A stretch of DNA of 64,000 nucleotides from contig JAIXQP010000021.1 in the NCBI GenBank assembly GCA_027485675.1, positions 1 to 64,000 on the forward strand. The letters run 5' to 3'. Under the pieces are notes generated by a model. It did not search any database, was not told the origin of the DNA, and saw only the letters and a list, made by a program, of their open reading frames with translations. The position numbers and the translations under genes were made by a program. Shown here in pieces: positions 45,612-56,715 of the stretch (position 1 is its first letter; the number at the start of each line of letters is the position of its first letter). The DNA comes from Terriglobales bacterium. GTDB taxonomy: Bacteria; Acidobacteriota; Terriglobia; Bryobacterales; Bryobacteraceae.

Positions 45612-45864
45612 GGCTGCAATGGCTTAGCGGCCGCTTAACCCCTCCCCGGCATCTGTTATTATGAGGCTATCCGAAAAGCACTAGTTCCGGTTTGCCAGCG
45701 GCGTACTACCCGCGTTCGAGGGCATTCCGGCAGCCATACGCCTTAGGGTAATAGGTAAGTTACGGAAGTTCCGTAAGGTCATCTCACTGTGCTGGCTTCC
45801 TAATGACCTGAATTGACCCCCGTACTACTCTCCCGTTACTATCGAGGCGAGGCTACTAAGAGCT
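45612..45864 (+). promoter_or_regulatory. Response-regulator upstream region: promoter and 17-bp palindrome
   Basis: The longest unexplained gap (253 bp). It contains the perfect palindrome TTACGGAAGTTCCGTAA (45760-45776), and further on a promoter TTGACC (45813-45818), 18-bp spacer, TACTAT (45837-45842), about 22 nt before ATG 45865. The first 140 bp (with a TTATTATGAGG tract at 45655-45665) hold no open frame I can support; a small RNA is possible but not demonstrable. Confidence 0.55.
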
Positions 45865-46605
45865 ATGCTAAGCGGCACTGTAATCATGGAACCGAATGAC
45901 ACCCTGATCGAAGGGGAACTCCCTAAAGTAAAGATGATTCGCGTCGCCATTGCCGATGACCATCCGATTGTCCGGGATGGTTTGAAGAAGCTCCTGGCGC
46001 TCGAATCGGACGTCGAGGTGATCGGCGAGGCCGGGGATGGCCGCGCCGTGATTGAACTGGTGCAGCAGACCGATCCCGATGTCCTGCTGCTGGACCTGCG
46101 GATGCCGAACCTGGATGGTCTTCAGGCCCTGCAGACGATTCAACAAACCAACCGCCGCACCCGCGTGATCATTCTGACCGCCTCGGACGATAAGAACGAG
46201 TTCGTTCAGGCCATGAAACTCGGTTGCTCGGGCATTGTGCTCAAGCAGACGGCTCCGGACCTGATCGTCAAGAGTATCCGTAAGGTTTACTCGGGTGAGA
46301 TCTGGCTTGACTCGCACACGACCGCGGCGGTGATGCGCCAGTTCGCTTCGCCCGGCGCGGAACTGACGGCGCAGAACAGTTCGGGTGGCAAGCAGCGCGA
46401 ACGCTCGCCGCTCAGCACCCGCGAACGCGAGATCGTGGCCTTGGTCGCGCAGGGCTACAAGAACAAAGAAATGGCCGAGAAGATGTTCATCAGCGAGCAG
46501 ACCGTAAAGAACCATCTGCACAATATCTTCGACAAGCTGGGAGTGTCGGACCGCCTGGAGTTGGCGCTATACGCCATCCACAAGGGCCTGCACATGCAAG
46601 GCTAG
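45865..46605 (+). CDS. NarL/FixJ-type response regulator
   Basis: A 246-residue two-component regulator. The receiver domain (about 24-140) has the acidic pair DD at 31-32, phospho-acceptor D77 in LLLDLRMPN and a conserved K in GIVLKQT. The LuxR-type helix-turn-helix is at about 175-240 (LSTREREIVALVAQGYKNKEMAEKMFISEQTVKNHLHN split over two helices). No histidine kinase is adjacent, so it is an orphan in this window. A start at ATG 45886 is equally possible, trimming seven residues. Targets unknown; autoregulation through the upstream palindrome is conceivable. Confidence 0.92.
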   Translation: MLSGTVIMEPNDTLIEGELPKVKMIRVAIADDHPIVRDGLKKLLALESDVEVIGEAGDGRAVIELVQQTDPDVLLLDLRMPNLDGLQALQTIQQTNRRTRVIILTASDDKNEFVQAMKLGCSGIVLKQTAPDLIVKSIRKVYSGEIWLDSHTTAAVMRQFASPGAELTAQNSSGGKQRERSPLSTREREIVALVAQGYKNKEMAEKMFISEQTVKNHLHNIFDKLGVSDRLELALYAIHKGLHMQG

Positions 46606-46620
46606 GCCGGAGCGATCGTT

Positions 46621-46626
46621 TATCCT
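46621..46626 (+). promoter_or_regulatory. -10-like TATCCT of the M24 peptidase gene
   Basis: TATCCT ends 7 nt before ATG 46634; GAGGAG occupies the spacer and could act as a Shine-Dalgarno only if transcription began earlier. Confidence 0.4.
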
Positions 46627-46633
46627 GAGGAGC

Positions 46634-47983
46634 ATGCGCCTTTTGTGCCTGCTCCTCATTTTCTTTTCCGGGCTCTCCGCCCAAACGCCCTCCCCCCTTC
46701 CCCCGGTCCGGGAGCAGGCCGCCATTCAACAGGATTGGCTGAAACTTCGCCTCGAGCGTATTCTGCCTCCGCTGCTGCGGAAACACGGCATCGACATGTG
46801 GCTCGTCGTCTCGCGGGAGTACAACGAAGACCCGGTATTCCACTCCCTCGTCTCGCCCACCATGTTCGCCGCCCGCCGCCGCACGATCTATATCTTCTTC
46901 GACCGCGGGCCCGGGAAAGGTGTCGAACGGCTCGCCCTCGGCGGCGGTTCGAACGGCGGCCTCTATGAGGTCTATCGCGATCCCAATCCCGCCCCCGGCA
47001 ATCAGACCCGGGAACTCTGGGGCGAGGGGCAGTGGCTGCTGCTGAAGAAACTGATCGAGGAGCGCCAACCGCGCACCATTGGCGTCAATATCTCCCGGAC
47101 GCACGCGTTCGCCGATGGGCTCACCGCCGGCGAGCACGAACAGATGCTCGAGTATCTCGGCCCGGACATCACCAAACGGTTCCGGAGGAGCGAACTGCTT
47201 GCCCTCGAGTATGTCGAAGCCCGCCTGCCTGAGATGATGCCGCTCTATACCCGGCTGATGACGGTCGCTCATGACCTCATCCGCCGGGCCTTCTCCGCCG
47301 AGGTCATCCGTCCTGGGGTCACCACCAACCACGACGTCGTCTGGTGGCTCCGCCAGCAGGTGGCCGACCGCAGTCTGGGCACCTGGTTCCAGCCCTCCAT
47401 TCGCGTCCAGCGTAAGGCCAAGACGGCCACGGCCGCCAGTTTCCTCTCCGAAGACGGCCCGGTCGTCATCGAACGCGGCGACGTGCTGCACGTCGATTTC
47501 GGCGTCCAGGGGCTGCGATTGAACACGGATACCCAGCACATGGGTTACGTCCTCCGCGACGGCGAGACCGCACCCCCGCCCGGCATTGTGCGGGCGCTCG
47601 AGAAAGCCAAGCGCATGCAGGACCTGCTGCTCGAACGGATGAAGCCGGGCCGCTCCGGCAACGAAGTACTTGCCGAGACCCTGGCGCAGGTGCTCGATGA
47701 AGGGATCCGCGGAACGGTCTACTCTCACCCGATCGGCGACCACGGGCACGGCGCCGGACCGATCATCGGGCTCTGGGACCGGCAGCAGGGCGTTCCCGGC
47801 CGCGGCGATGTCCCGCTCAAGACCGGAACGTGGTTCTCGATTGAACTCTCCGCCCGGACCCCCGTCCCCGAATGGGACGGCCAGGAGCTCTTCGTCGGGA
47901 TGGAGGAGGAGGCATGGTTGACGCCAGAAGGCAAAATGCAATGGGTTTTGCCGCGCCAGGAGCGGTATCACCTGATCAAGTAA
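46634..47983 (+). CDS. Exported M24-family (Xaa-Pro aminopeptidase-like) metallopeptidase
   Basis: A 449-residue pita-bread-fold peptidase with a signal peptide (1-16, GLSAQ). An N-terminal creatinase-like domain (about 30-190, GIDMWLVVSREYNEDPVF) precedes the M24 catalytic domain. Metal ligands are visible as D in HVDFGV, D in LNTDTQHMGY, H in SHPIGDHGHG, E in WFSIELSA and E in FVGMEEEAWL. Likely cleaves Xaa-Pro or related peptides in the periplasm. The stop overlaps the convergent RNase III-like gene by 8 nt. Confidence 0.9.
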   Translation: MRLLCLLLIFFSGLSAQTPSPLPPVREQAAIQQDWLKLRLERILPPLLRKHGIDMWLVVSREYNEDPVFHSLVSPTMFAARRRTIYIFFDRGPGKGVERLALGGGSNGGLYEVYRDPNPAPGNQTRELWGEGQWLLLKKLIEERQPRTIGVNISRTHAFADGLTAGEHEQMLEYLGPDITKRFRRSELLALEYVEARLPEMMPLYTRLMTVAHDLIRRAFSAEVIRPGVTTNHDVVWWLRQQVADRSLGTWFQPSIRVQRKAKTATAASFLSEDGPVVIERGDVLHVDFGVQGLRLNTDTQHMGYVLRDGETAPPPGIVRALEKAKRMQDLLLERMKPGRSGNEVLAETLAQVLDEGIRGTVYSHPIGDHGHGAGPIIGLWDRQQGVPGRGDVPLKTGTWFSIELSARTPVPEWDGQELFVGMEEEAWLTPEGKMQWVLPRQERYHLIK

Positions 47984-48281
47984 GTCCCAGACGCTTCCGC
48001 CGGTTGAGCTCCTGCTTTTCAAAGAGCGGCACCAGCCGGCTTTCAATGTAGGCGAACGCCGCCGGGAGGCCTTCCTGCTGGTAGACCACCCCGATGGCGG
48101 CCTCCACCGCGCTCGGCTCCCCGAGCGCGCTCAGGAACTGGTTCGACGTCATCCGGGTATACTTCTCTCCGTCGAGCACGCCATCCTCCCGCAGAATCTT
48201 CTCGCGGACGTAGAGCGCCAGCACGGCATCGCCCAGCCAGGCATGCTGGAGCAGAGTAGAACGATCATCAAAGCGGGTCAT
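47976..48281 (-). CDS. Minimal RNase III-domain protein (Mini-III-like)
   Basis: A 101-residue protein consisting only of an RNase III endonuclease core. HAWLGDAVLALYVREKIL carries the signature with the metal-binding aspartate, and SAVEAAIGVVYQQEGLPAAFAYIE matches the second motif (E-A-x-x-G-x-x-Y). The canonical Asp three residues before that Glu is Ser, as it is Ser/Thr in Mini-III (MrnC) enzymes. It lacks the dsRNA-binding domain and is shorter than B. subtilis Mini-III. A 23S rRNA maturation role is inferred. Three start codons follow each other (TTG-GTG-ATG); the ATG is used. Confidence 0.78.
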   Translation of the reverse strand: MTRFDDRSTLLQHAWLGDAVLALYVREKILREDGVLDGEKYTRMTSNQFLSALGEPSAVEAAIGVVYQQEGLPAAFAYIESRLVPLFEKQELNRRKRLGLT

Positions 48282-48300
48282 CACCAACGCTCATTGTCGC

Positions 48301-51300
48301 TTACGGTGGAACCAGCCACGCACCGAGAATCGTCCACGGACTCGTTTGCACCGAGAGATTCTGCACCGCCCCCCAGATGCCGCGCGGCCCGGCGAAAGCC
48401 GGCTTGACGGTGTAGTTCAGGGTGAGCGTCAACTGGTTCCCCGCCCGGACGGCGCTGGACCCTTGGGCGTTGATCCGGCAGTAGCTGTTCTCGATCGTGT
48501 TCGATCCGCTCAAGGCGATGGCCGTGGCCTGACTGCCATCCCCGTTATCCGGATACAGAAACAGCAGATTTCCCGGCACAAAGTACGCGATATAGCAGGC
48601 CTGCAAGGCGTCCACCGCCGTATTCATCAACAGCCAGACGGTCTGGAGATTGTTCACGTTCGAGACATCCTGAAAGGTGGCCGTCAGCGTCTGCGACGCA
48701 GCCGTCGCGGTGGGCGGCGTGAGCGCGTTGGCGCGGGGATAGCTCAGCGCAGCCTCGGGAACCAGCGCCGCGCCCATCGTCTGCCATCCGGAGGTGATGT
48801 TACTTACCGACTGGGCCGCGGTGTAAATCACGCGGTTCCCCCGGAAGGAGGCCGCAAAACTCACCGCCAGCGTCAGCGTCAGCGAGTTTCCGCTAATGAC
48901 CGCCGAAGTGCCCTGCCCGGAGATCGTGCATTGGCCATTGCTTACCGATGCCGCGCTGCCGGGAATCAGCGGGCCAATCAATCCCTCCGCCGTGCCGCCA
49001 TCGCGCACGAGGAAGAGCAGGCCGAACGGCCGCGAATAGGCGATGTAACAGGCGTTGCCGCCGTCGAGCGCCCGGTTGATCAGGACGTTCACCACCCCCA
49101 AATACTCCGCCCCGGCGGGGTGCGAGTACCGCGCGACAATCGTCTGCGCATTGCCACTGGGAGCGATCGGCCCGCCGTCCCGGGCGCTCGGCACGAGAGT
49201 ATTGGGATTGGCCCCCTGGTTGACGGTAAAGGCCTGACCGCCAATCACGATGATGCCACTACGCGAACTCCCCGGATTCTCCTGATAAGCGAACTGGACC
49301 GCGTTCCCGGACTGCGTTCCGCTCAGCCAACTCACCGCCGGAACGATCGGGATGGAGCATCCGGCGCCCGTCGTCACCGTAACGGTGCCCGAACCCGCCA
49401 AGCCCGCCACGTTCGCGCTCGCCGCCCCCAACTGGAACGTACAGGCGAAGTTCGCGGTCACCGACCGCACTGCGCTCATCTCGAGCGCCTGGGGATTCGC
49501 CGTCCCACTTAGGGATCCGGAGAATCCGGTGAACGCATAGCCGGGGGACGGACTGGCGGTCAAGGTCACGTTCGTACCCAAGGCGTAGAAGCCGTCGCCG
49601 GACCCCGGCGCCACTTGCAGGCTGCCGCCGCTGGCAGGGCTCACGGCGCCCGTCAGTTGGACCCGCGAGCTATAGTTCGCCGTGTAGAAGGATCCCTCCG
49701 TCGCAATCGTAATCGTTCGCGACGCCTGCCCACCGTCGCTCCAACTCGAAAAAGTCGCCTGGATCCCTGGCGAATTCTGGGAAACCGGGGCGCTCACGGC
49801 CACCACGGTGCCGGGAGGCAAGTCGAGGCTGAACGGAGCCGTCCGGTTGACCCCGTTCACCACCAACTGCAGCCCCGCGGGCACCGTCGCAAACGAGGTC
49901 ACTGCCGTCGCCGCAAATCGGCGCACCCGCTGGTTGCGGCTGTCAGCAACATAGATTTGGCCGGAGCTATCCAAAGCCACACCGCGCGGATCGTAGAGCG
50001 ATGCCGCGGTCGCCTGGCCCCCATCGCCGGAGTAATTGGCGACTCCCGTGCCCGCCGCCGTCCGAATCACTCCCGCCGCATTCACCTCCCGAATGCGATG
50101 ATTCCCGCTATCAGCGATAAACAGGCTCCCCGCCGAACTGAACGCCAAACCCGCCGGAAAATTCAACCCCGCCGCCGTGGCCGGCCCGCCGTCGCCCCCG
50201 GCCCCCGGGCTCAAGGTACCCGCCACGGTCGTTATGGTCCCTCCCGGCCGAAACCGCCGAATGCGGGAACCATCCGCCACATAAACGTTCCCCGCACTGT
50301 CCAGGGCCAAGCCGTTCGGCCCTGCCAGTTGCGCCGCCAGGGCGCTCCCTTCGTCGCCCGCCGTCCCATAGGCGCCCGAACCCGCCACCGTCGTAATCAC
50401 CCCGCTGCTCACCCGCCGAATCCGATTCGTGTAGTCGGCAATAAAGAGGTTCCCGCTCCCGTCCACGGCCACCGCCGAAGGCAGCACCAACCGCGCCGTC
50501 GTCGCCGCGACGCCCTCGGCCGGAGAGGTGCCCCCACCGGCCACCGTCGAGATCACCCCGCCCGGAGTCACCCGGCGGATCCGGTCGTTAAACGTGTCGG
50601 CAATATAGAGGTTTCCGGCTGCGTCCACCGCGACGCTCGAGGGACGGTAGAGCGTCGCCGCGGTCGCCGGTCCGCCATCGCCGCTGAACAGGATTCCCCC
50701 CGAACCCGCCACGGTGGTCACCGTGCCCGCCGGGCTCACGCGCCGGATCCGGTGGTTCTCCGCGTCAGCGATGTAAAGGTTCCCGCCGCTATCCACCGCC
50801 GCCCCCGCCGGGCCGTACAGTTGGGCGCTCGTCGCCATGGCCCCATCGCCGCTGAACCCGGCGGTCCCGGTTCCAGCCACTGTCGTGATGACCCCGCCGG
50901 CGGAAACCAGGCGGACCCGAAAGTTACTCGTATCGGCGACGTAGACAGACCCCGCCGGCCCAGCGCAAACCCCCAGCGGTTGATACAACGCCGCCCCGGC
51001 CGCCGCCCCGCCATCGCCGCCGTAGGCCGGTGTTCCGTTTCCCGCCAGCGTCGAGATGACGCCTCCGGCCACCCGCCGAATCCGTTGGTTGGCCTGGTCG
51101 GCGATATAAATCGTCCCGGCCGCATCCACGCCCACCCCGGCCGGATCCCCCAGTTGCGCCGCCACAGCGCTCCCCCCATCTCCCGTAAATCCCATCGTCC
51201 CGACGCCCGCCACCGTGCTGATCACCCCGTTCCCCGCCACCAGGCGGATCCGCCGGTTCCAACGATCGGCAATGTAGACGTTCCCCGCCCCATCGACAGC

Positions 51301-51921
51301 CACCCCGCGCGGCTGCCAGAGCATGGCGGCCGTCGCCGCCCCCCCATCGCCGGCGAATCCGGCCACGCCGGTCCCGGCAATCGTCGTCAGCGTCCCCCCA
51401 ATTAAACGCCGTACCCGGTTGTTCCCGGTATCCGCCACGTAAACATTGCCCGCCCCATCCACGGCCACCCCGGCCGGAGCGTTCAACTGGTCCGCCGTCC
51501 CGCCCGCCACCGTCGAGATGGTCCCGCCCGGCGTCACCCGCCGAATCCGGTTGTTCCCCGTATCGGCGATGTAAAGGTTCCCCGCCGCATCCACGGCCAC
51601 GCCATTTGGATCCTGCAACTGCGCCGCCGTCGCCAATCCCCCATCCCCGCTGAACCCCGGCGCTCCGGACCCGGCCACCACCGCAATCGCGCCGCCCGGC
51701 GTTACCCGCCGCACCCGCTGGCTCTCGGTATCCGCTATGTAGAGGTTACCCGCCGAGTCCACCGCTACCGCCCGCGGAGACCGCAGCGCCACGGCCGTCG
51801 CCACGGGGCCCTCGCCAGCCCCGCCGGCCACGGTAACAATCGTGTTCTGGCCGAACAAGACGATCGGCAAACACACGACGGCCAGGACTCGGATACACGC
51901 ACGGACCTCGGATTGCACCAT
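48301..51921 (-). CDS. Large secreted NHL-repeat protein with BACON-like C-terminal region
   Basis: A 1206-residue exported protein (signal about 1-27, VLFGQ). Twelve consecutive NHL blades of about 50-56 residues (pattern L-x-x-P-x-G-V-A-V-D-x-x-G-N-x-Y-I-A-D ... R-I-R-R-V ... T-V-A-G) span about 35-690 and would form two six-bladed propellers. Then come divergent InlB-type beta repeats (VTLTASPSPGYAFTGFSGS), a BACON-like segment ending FTVNQGA, and two C-terminal copies of a beta domain (each with ACYIAYSRPFGLLFLVRDGG or ACYIAYFVPGNLLFLYPDNG). A binding or scaffold role at the cell surface is likely. TTG 51963 is open upstream, but ATG 51921 fits the signal peptide. Confidence 0.88.
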   Translation of the reverse strand: MVQSEVRACIRVLAVVCLPIVLFGQNTIVTVAGGAGEGPVATAVALRSPRAVAVDSAGNLYIADTESQRVRRVTPGGAIAVVAGSGAPGFSGDGGLATAAQLQDPNGVAVDAAGNLYIADTGNNRIRRVTPGGTISTVAGGTADQLNAPAGVAVDGAGNVYVADTGNNRVRRLIGGTLTTIAGTGVAGFAGDGGAATAAMLWQPRGVAVDGAGNVYIADRWNRRIRLVAGNGVISTVAGVGTMGFTGDGGSAVAAQLGDPAGVGVDAAGTIYIADQANQRIRRVAGGVISTLAGNGTPAYGGDGGAAAGAALYQPLGVCAGPAGSVYVADTSNFRVRLVSAGGVITTVAGTGTAGFSGDGAMATSAQLYGPAGAAVDSGGNLYIADAENHRIRRVSPAGTVTTVAGSGGILFSGDGGPATAATLYRPSSVAVDAAGNLYIADTFNDRIRRVTPGGVISTVAGGGTSPAEGVAATTARLVLPSAVAVDGSGNLFIADYTNRIRRVSSGVITTVAGSGAYGTAGDEGSALAAQLAGPNGLALDSAGNVYVADGSRIRRFRPGGTITTVAGTLSPGAGGDGGPATAAGLNFPAGLAFSSAGSLFIADSGNHRIREVNAAGVIRTAAGTGVANYSGDGGQATAASLYDPRGVALDSSGQIYVADSRNQRVRRFAATAVTSFATVPAGLQLVVNGVNRTAPFSLDLPPGTVVAVSAPVSQNSPGIQATFSSWSDGGQASRTITIATEGSFYTANYSSRVQLTGAVSPASGGSLQVAPGSGDGFYALGTNVTLTASPSPGYAFTGFSGSLSGTANPQALEMSAVRSVTANFACTFQLGAASANVAGLAGSGTVTVTTGAGCSIPIVPAVSWLSGTQSGNAVQFAYQENPGSSRSGIIVIGGQAFTVNQGANPNTLVPSARDGGPIAPSGNAQTIVARYSHPAGAEYLGVVNVLINRALDGGNACYIAYSRPFGLLFLVRDGGTAEGLIGPLIPGSAASVSNGQCTISGQGTSAVISGNSLTLTLAVSFAASFRGNRVIYTAAQSVSNITSGWQTMGAALVPEAALSYPRANALTPPTATAASQTLTATFQDVSNVNNLQTVWLLMNTAVDALQACYIAYFVPGNLLFLYPDNGDGSQATAIALSGSNTIENSYCRINAQGSSAVRAGNQLTLTLNYTVKPAFAGPRGIWGAVQNLSVQTSPWTILGAWLVPP

Positions 51922-52040
51922 GAGACAAACAACGGGAAAACCGCGGCGGGATCTGTCTCGCAATGGACAGACACGCGGCCTATGCTGTTTATCGGAAACT
52001 TAGCCCTGTATCATCAGGGAACGTGGGCCTAGGATTTTGC

Positions 52041-52976
52041 CTAACGCCAAGGTGCTTTCTGGTAGAACGTCACATAGGCATCGCCATCGAGCACGATCAT
52101 CGGATCGCCGGTCTTCGGATGGTTCCGCCGCTCGAGCCGAAACGTCACGGCGCCTCCCCGCAGACGCGAGTTCGCGGTGATGCTATTGGCCGTCGCCGTC
52201 CAGGTCCCCGAATCCGAGGTCTGGCTGGTCACCCCGCCATTTGGGTTATAGCTATCGGTCTCTCCACCGTAGACAAACGTGCCGTTACCGTTCAAGACGA
52301 TGCACGCGCTCGAATTGTAAGCCCCGCCGTTGGTCGCGCTGAAGTTAGTTACTTTGCACCACTTCCCCACTAACTCCCCCGCCCCCGCGCTCGGGGCGGC
52401 CGCGGCCGCCGCCTGCCCGGGCGCCCGCCGGGTCAACCGCACCGGCGTCCCGTCCACCGCCATCACTAGCGTATCGCCGCTCAACTGGAACGGAAACACC
52501 TGGCTGCCCTCCGGGCCCCCGGTGGCGATGATCTGATTCCCTTTGACGACATACCGGTAACGGTTGGGCCCCCAAGATGCGGTCCCGTCCGCCGCCAACG
52601 TCAGCACACCCTCACCGGCCTGCCACTCACCCACCAAACCACTCTGCGGCGCCGCGGCCGCAGCCGCCGCCGGCTTGGCGCCAACCGCCCGGAGTTCGTA
52701 CCGCTGGCCATCACTCACCAGCACCAATCCCTGCGCCGAACGCATCGCCTCAAACGGGTACGACTGCCCCCCGCTGCCGAACGAACCCGCCAACCGCTCC
52801 CCCGCGGCGGCCGCGCGCACCGGCATCGACTCGCCCTGCGCGCGAATTGTCCCCACGTATGCCGTTCCCTCTCGCCGTAGCTCCAAGGTGAACACCTCGT
52901 TCGAGAAGGTCCCCGCAAACGGGTCACCCTGGGCGAACAGCACCGCCGTGCAGAAAAGGAAGCGAAGAAGCATCAT
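52041..52976 (-). CDS. Secreted beta-rich protein of unknown function
   Basis: A 311-residue exported protein (signal 1-16, VLFAQG). Two similar beta units (DPFAGTFSNEVFTLELRREG and LVGEWQAGEGVLTLAADGTASWGPNRYRY-like) are separated by Ala-rich linkers, followed by a third unit (LVGKWCKVTNFSATNGG...CIVLNGNGTFVYGGE). These resemble lipocalin/META-like or DUF5640-type small barrels. Two cysteines in the last unit may pair. The open frame extends upstream to 53240, but that part is antisense to katG. Start at one of two adjacent ATGs (52976/52973). Confidence 0.75.
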   Translation of the reverse strand: MMLLRFLFCTAVLFAQGDPFAGTFSNEVFTLELRREGTAYVGTIRAQGESMPVRAAAAGERLAGSFGSGGQSYPFEAMRSAQGLVLVSDGQRYELRAVGAKPAAAAAAAPQSGLVGEWQAGEGVLTLAADGTASWGPNRYRYVVKGNQIIATGGPEGSQVFPFQLSGDTLVMAVDGTPVRLTRRAPGQAAAAAAPSAGAGELVGKWCKVTNFSATNGGAYNSSACIVLNGNGTFVYGGETDSYNPNGGVTSQTSDSGTWTATANSITANSRLRGGAVTFRLERRNHPKTGDPMIVLDGDAYVTFYQKAPWR

Positions 52977-53080
52977 AGAATCCGGCCCGTCGATTTCTAT
53001 CGTACAAACTCCCGCCCCCAAACGCAGGAGGACGGCCGCGCCCGCAAGCGCCGCCGTCCTTCTGCCCGGATTCGACTCTC

Positions 53081-55380
<2,300 letters not shown>

Positions 55381-55402
55381 ATTTCCTATGCCGGGCCGCG
55401 GC

Positions 55403-56644
55403 CTATTTGGCGCGGACGTCGTAGGCCCAGATCGTCTGCAGATCCCGGATGTACAGCGTGCCGTTGGCGACCACGGGATAGGCCCAGGAAGCCTCCCGGC
55501 TCCGCGTGTGTTGGGGACGGTTCGGCGGCGTAAACCGCCCTTTTTCGCGGTACCCCTCCGGGTTTGCCTCCACCAGACGAACCTCGCCGTCTTCTCCGTG
55601 TACATACAACCGGCCATCGGCGAACAGCACGGAGCCGGGCCCCGTCTCCGTCTTCCACTTCATCTTGCCCGTCAGGAACTCTCCGGCCGCCAGCCCTTGC
55701 GAATTCGTCCCGTACAGGATGCCACCCAGCAGCACTTGCCCGCCGAGCGTATTCGGCATGTCCCGCTCGAAGTACACCTCCTCGGCGGCCACCCCGCCGG
55801 GCTTGGCGTTCAACTGCACCAGGCCGCCGCCGAACCGGCGCGAGTTCGAACTGTAGACGTAGTTCTCAAACGCCACCGGCGTTGGAATGTTCGCCGGGCC
55901 CGTGCTCGTCTTCTCGTAGCGCCAGAGGAATTCGCCGGTCTTGGCGTCCACCCCCACCACGCCTTTATCGAGAAACTGCACGTACTGCCCCCGGCCCGCC
56001 GCATTCACGCGGATAGCCGACGAGTACGCCGCCACGTCCCCGCCCGGGACGGCCGACTTCCAAATCACGGCGCCGGTCTTTTTCTGCAACGCCACCATCG
56101 TCGCCGACTTCCCGCCCGGCGTCACCACCAGCACCTCGCCATCGACGAGCGGCGACTCCGCATACGCCCACTTGCCCGGCTCCCCGCCGAAATCAGCCCG
56201 CAGGCTCTTCTTCCAGTGCAGCTTCCCGTCGCTCGCCCGCAGGCTCACCAGGTCGCCGTCCGAACTCAACGCATAAAGCGTGCCCTTGTCCACGGTCGGT
56301 GTAGAACGCGAACTCGGATACGGCGGCTGCTGGTCCGGATTGCCCACCTTGCCCAGCTTATAGGTCCACACCAACTTGCCGTCCGCGGTCGCATAGGCGT
56401 TGAGAAACTCCTCCTCCACGCCCTTGTTGCCAATCACGTAGAGCAGCCCGCCCGCCACCGCCGGCGTGCCGTAGCCGTCCCCAGCCGAGTCCACCCGCCA
56501 GCGCAGCGGCGGACCGCCCGCCGGCCACTCGGCCAGCAGATTCCGCTCCTGTGAAATGCCCGTGCGCTCCGGCCCGCGCCACTGCGGCCAATCGGCAGCC
56601 ATTGCTACCAAGGTCAGACCCAGCCAGCCGCACAGCGTCTTCAT
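55403..56644 (-). CDS. Exported PQQ-like beta-propeller protein
   Basis: A 413-residue exported protein (signal 1-16, LVAMAADWPQWRG). The DWPQWRGPERTGIS opening and repeated blades with D-G-K-x-x-W (ATADGKLVWTYKLG, ASDGKLHWKKSL, KKTGAVIWKS, AKTGEFLWRYE, LTGKMKWKTE) identify an outer-membrane/periplasmic PQQ-like eight-bladed propeller of the PQQ_2 type. Such proteins need not bind PQQ; scaffold or dehydrogenase-like roles are both known. TATTCT ends 7 nt before the ATG. Separated from katG by a possible terminator. Confidence 0.88.
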   Translation of the reverse strand: MKTLCGWLGLTLVAMAADWPQWRGPERTGISQERNLLAEWPAGGPPLRWRVDSAGDGYGTPAVAGGLLYVIGNKGVEEEFLNAYATADGKLVWTYKLGKVGNPDQQPPYPSSRSTPTVDKGTLYALSSDGDLVSLRASDGKLHWKKSLRADFGGEPGKWAYAESPLVDGEVLVVTPGGKSATMVALQKKTGAVIWKSAVPGGDVAAYSSAIRVNAAGRGQYVQFLDKGVVGVDAKTGEFLWRYEKTSTGPANIPTPVAFENYVYSSNSRRFGGGLVQLNAKPGGVAAEEVYFERDMPNTLGGQVLLGGILYGTNSQGLAAGEFLTGKMKWKTETGPGSVLFADGRLYVHGEDGEVRLVEANPEGYREKGRFTPPNRPQHTRSREASWAYPVVANGTLYIRDLQTIWAYDVRAK

Positions 56645-56650
56645 GCTGCC

Positions 56651-56657
56651 TAGAATA
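56651..56657. promoter_or_regulatory. Symmetric -10 heptamer TAGAATA above the propeller gene
   Basis: Minus strand TATTCT (56657-56652) ends 7 nt before ATG 56644. The plus-strand TAGAAT (56651-56656) could start a transcript with a ~53-nt leader for the gene at 56716. Confidence 0.45.
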
Positions 56658-56715
56658 CTGCAACTGATCGAAACCGGCGGTCCCCCGCGCCTGTACCAGC
56701 GAGGTACCGGTTTTC

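Noticed and set aside
49615-51405. 596-codon plus-strand open frame rich in Arg, His and Pro
   Set aside because: Antisense to the NHL repeats; its repetitiveness mirrors the repeats on the other strand.
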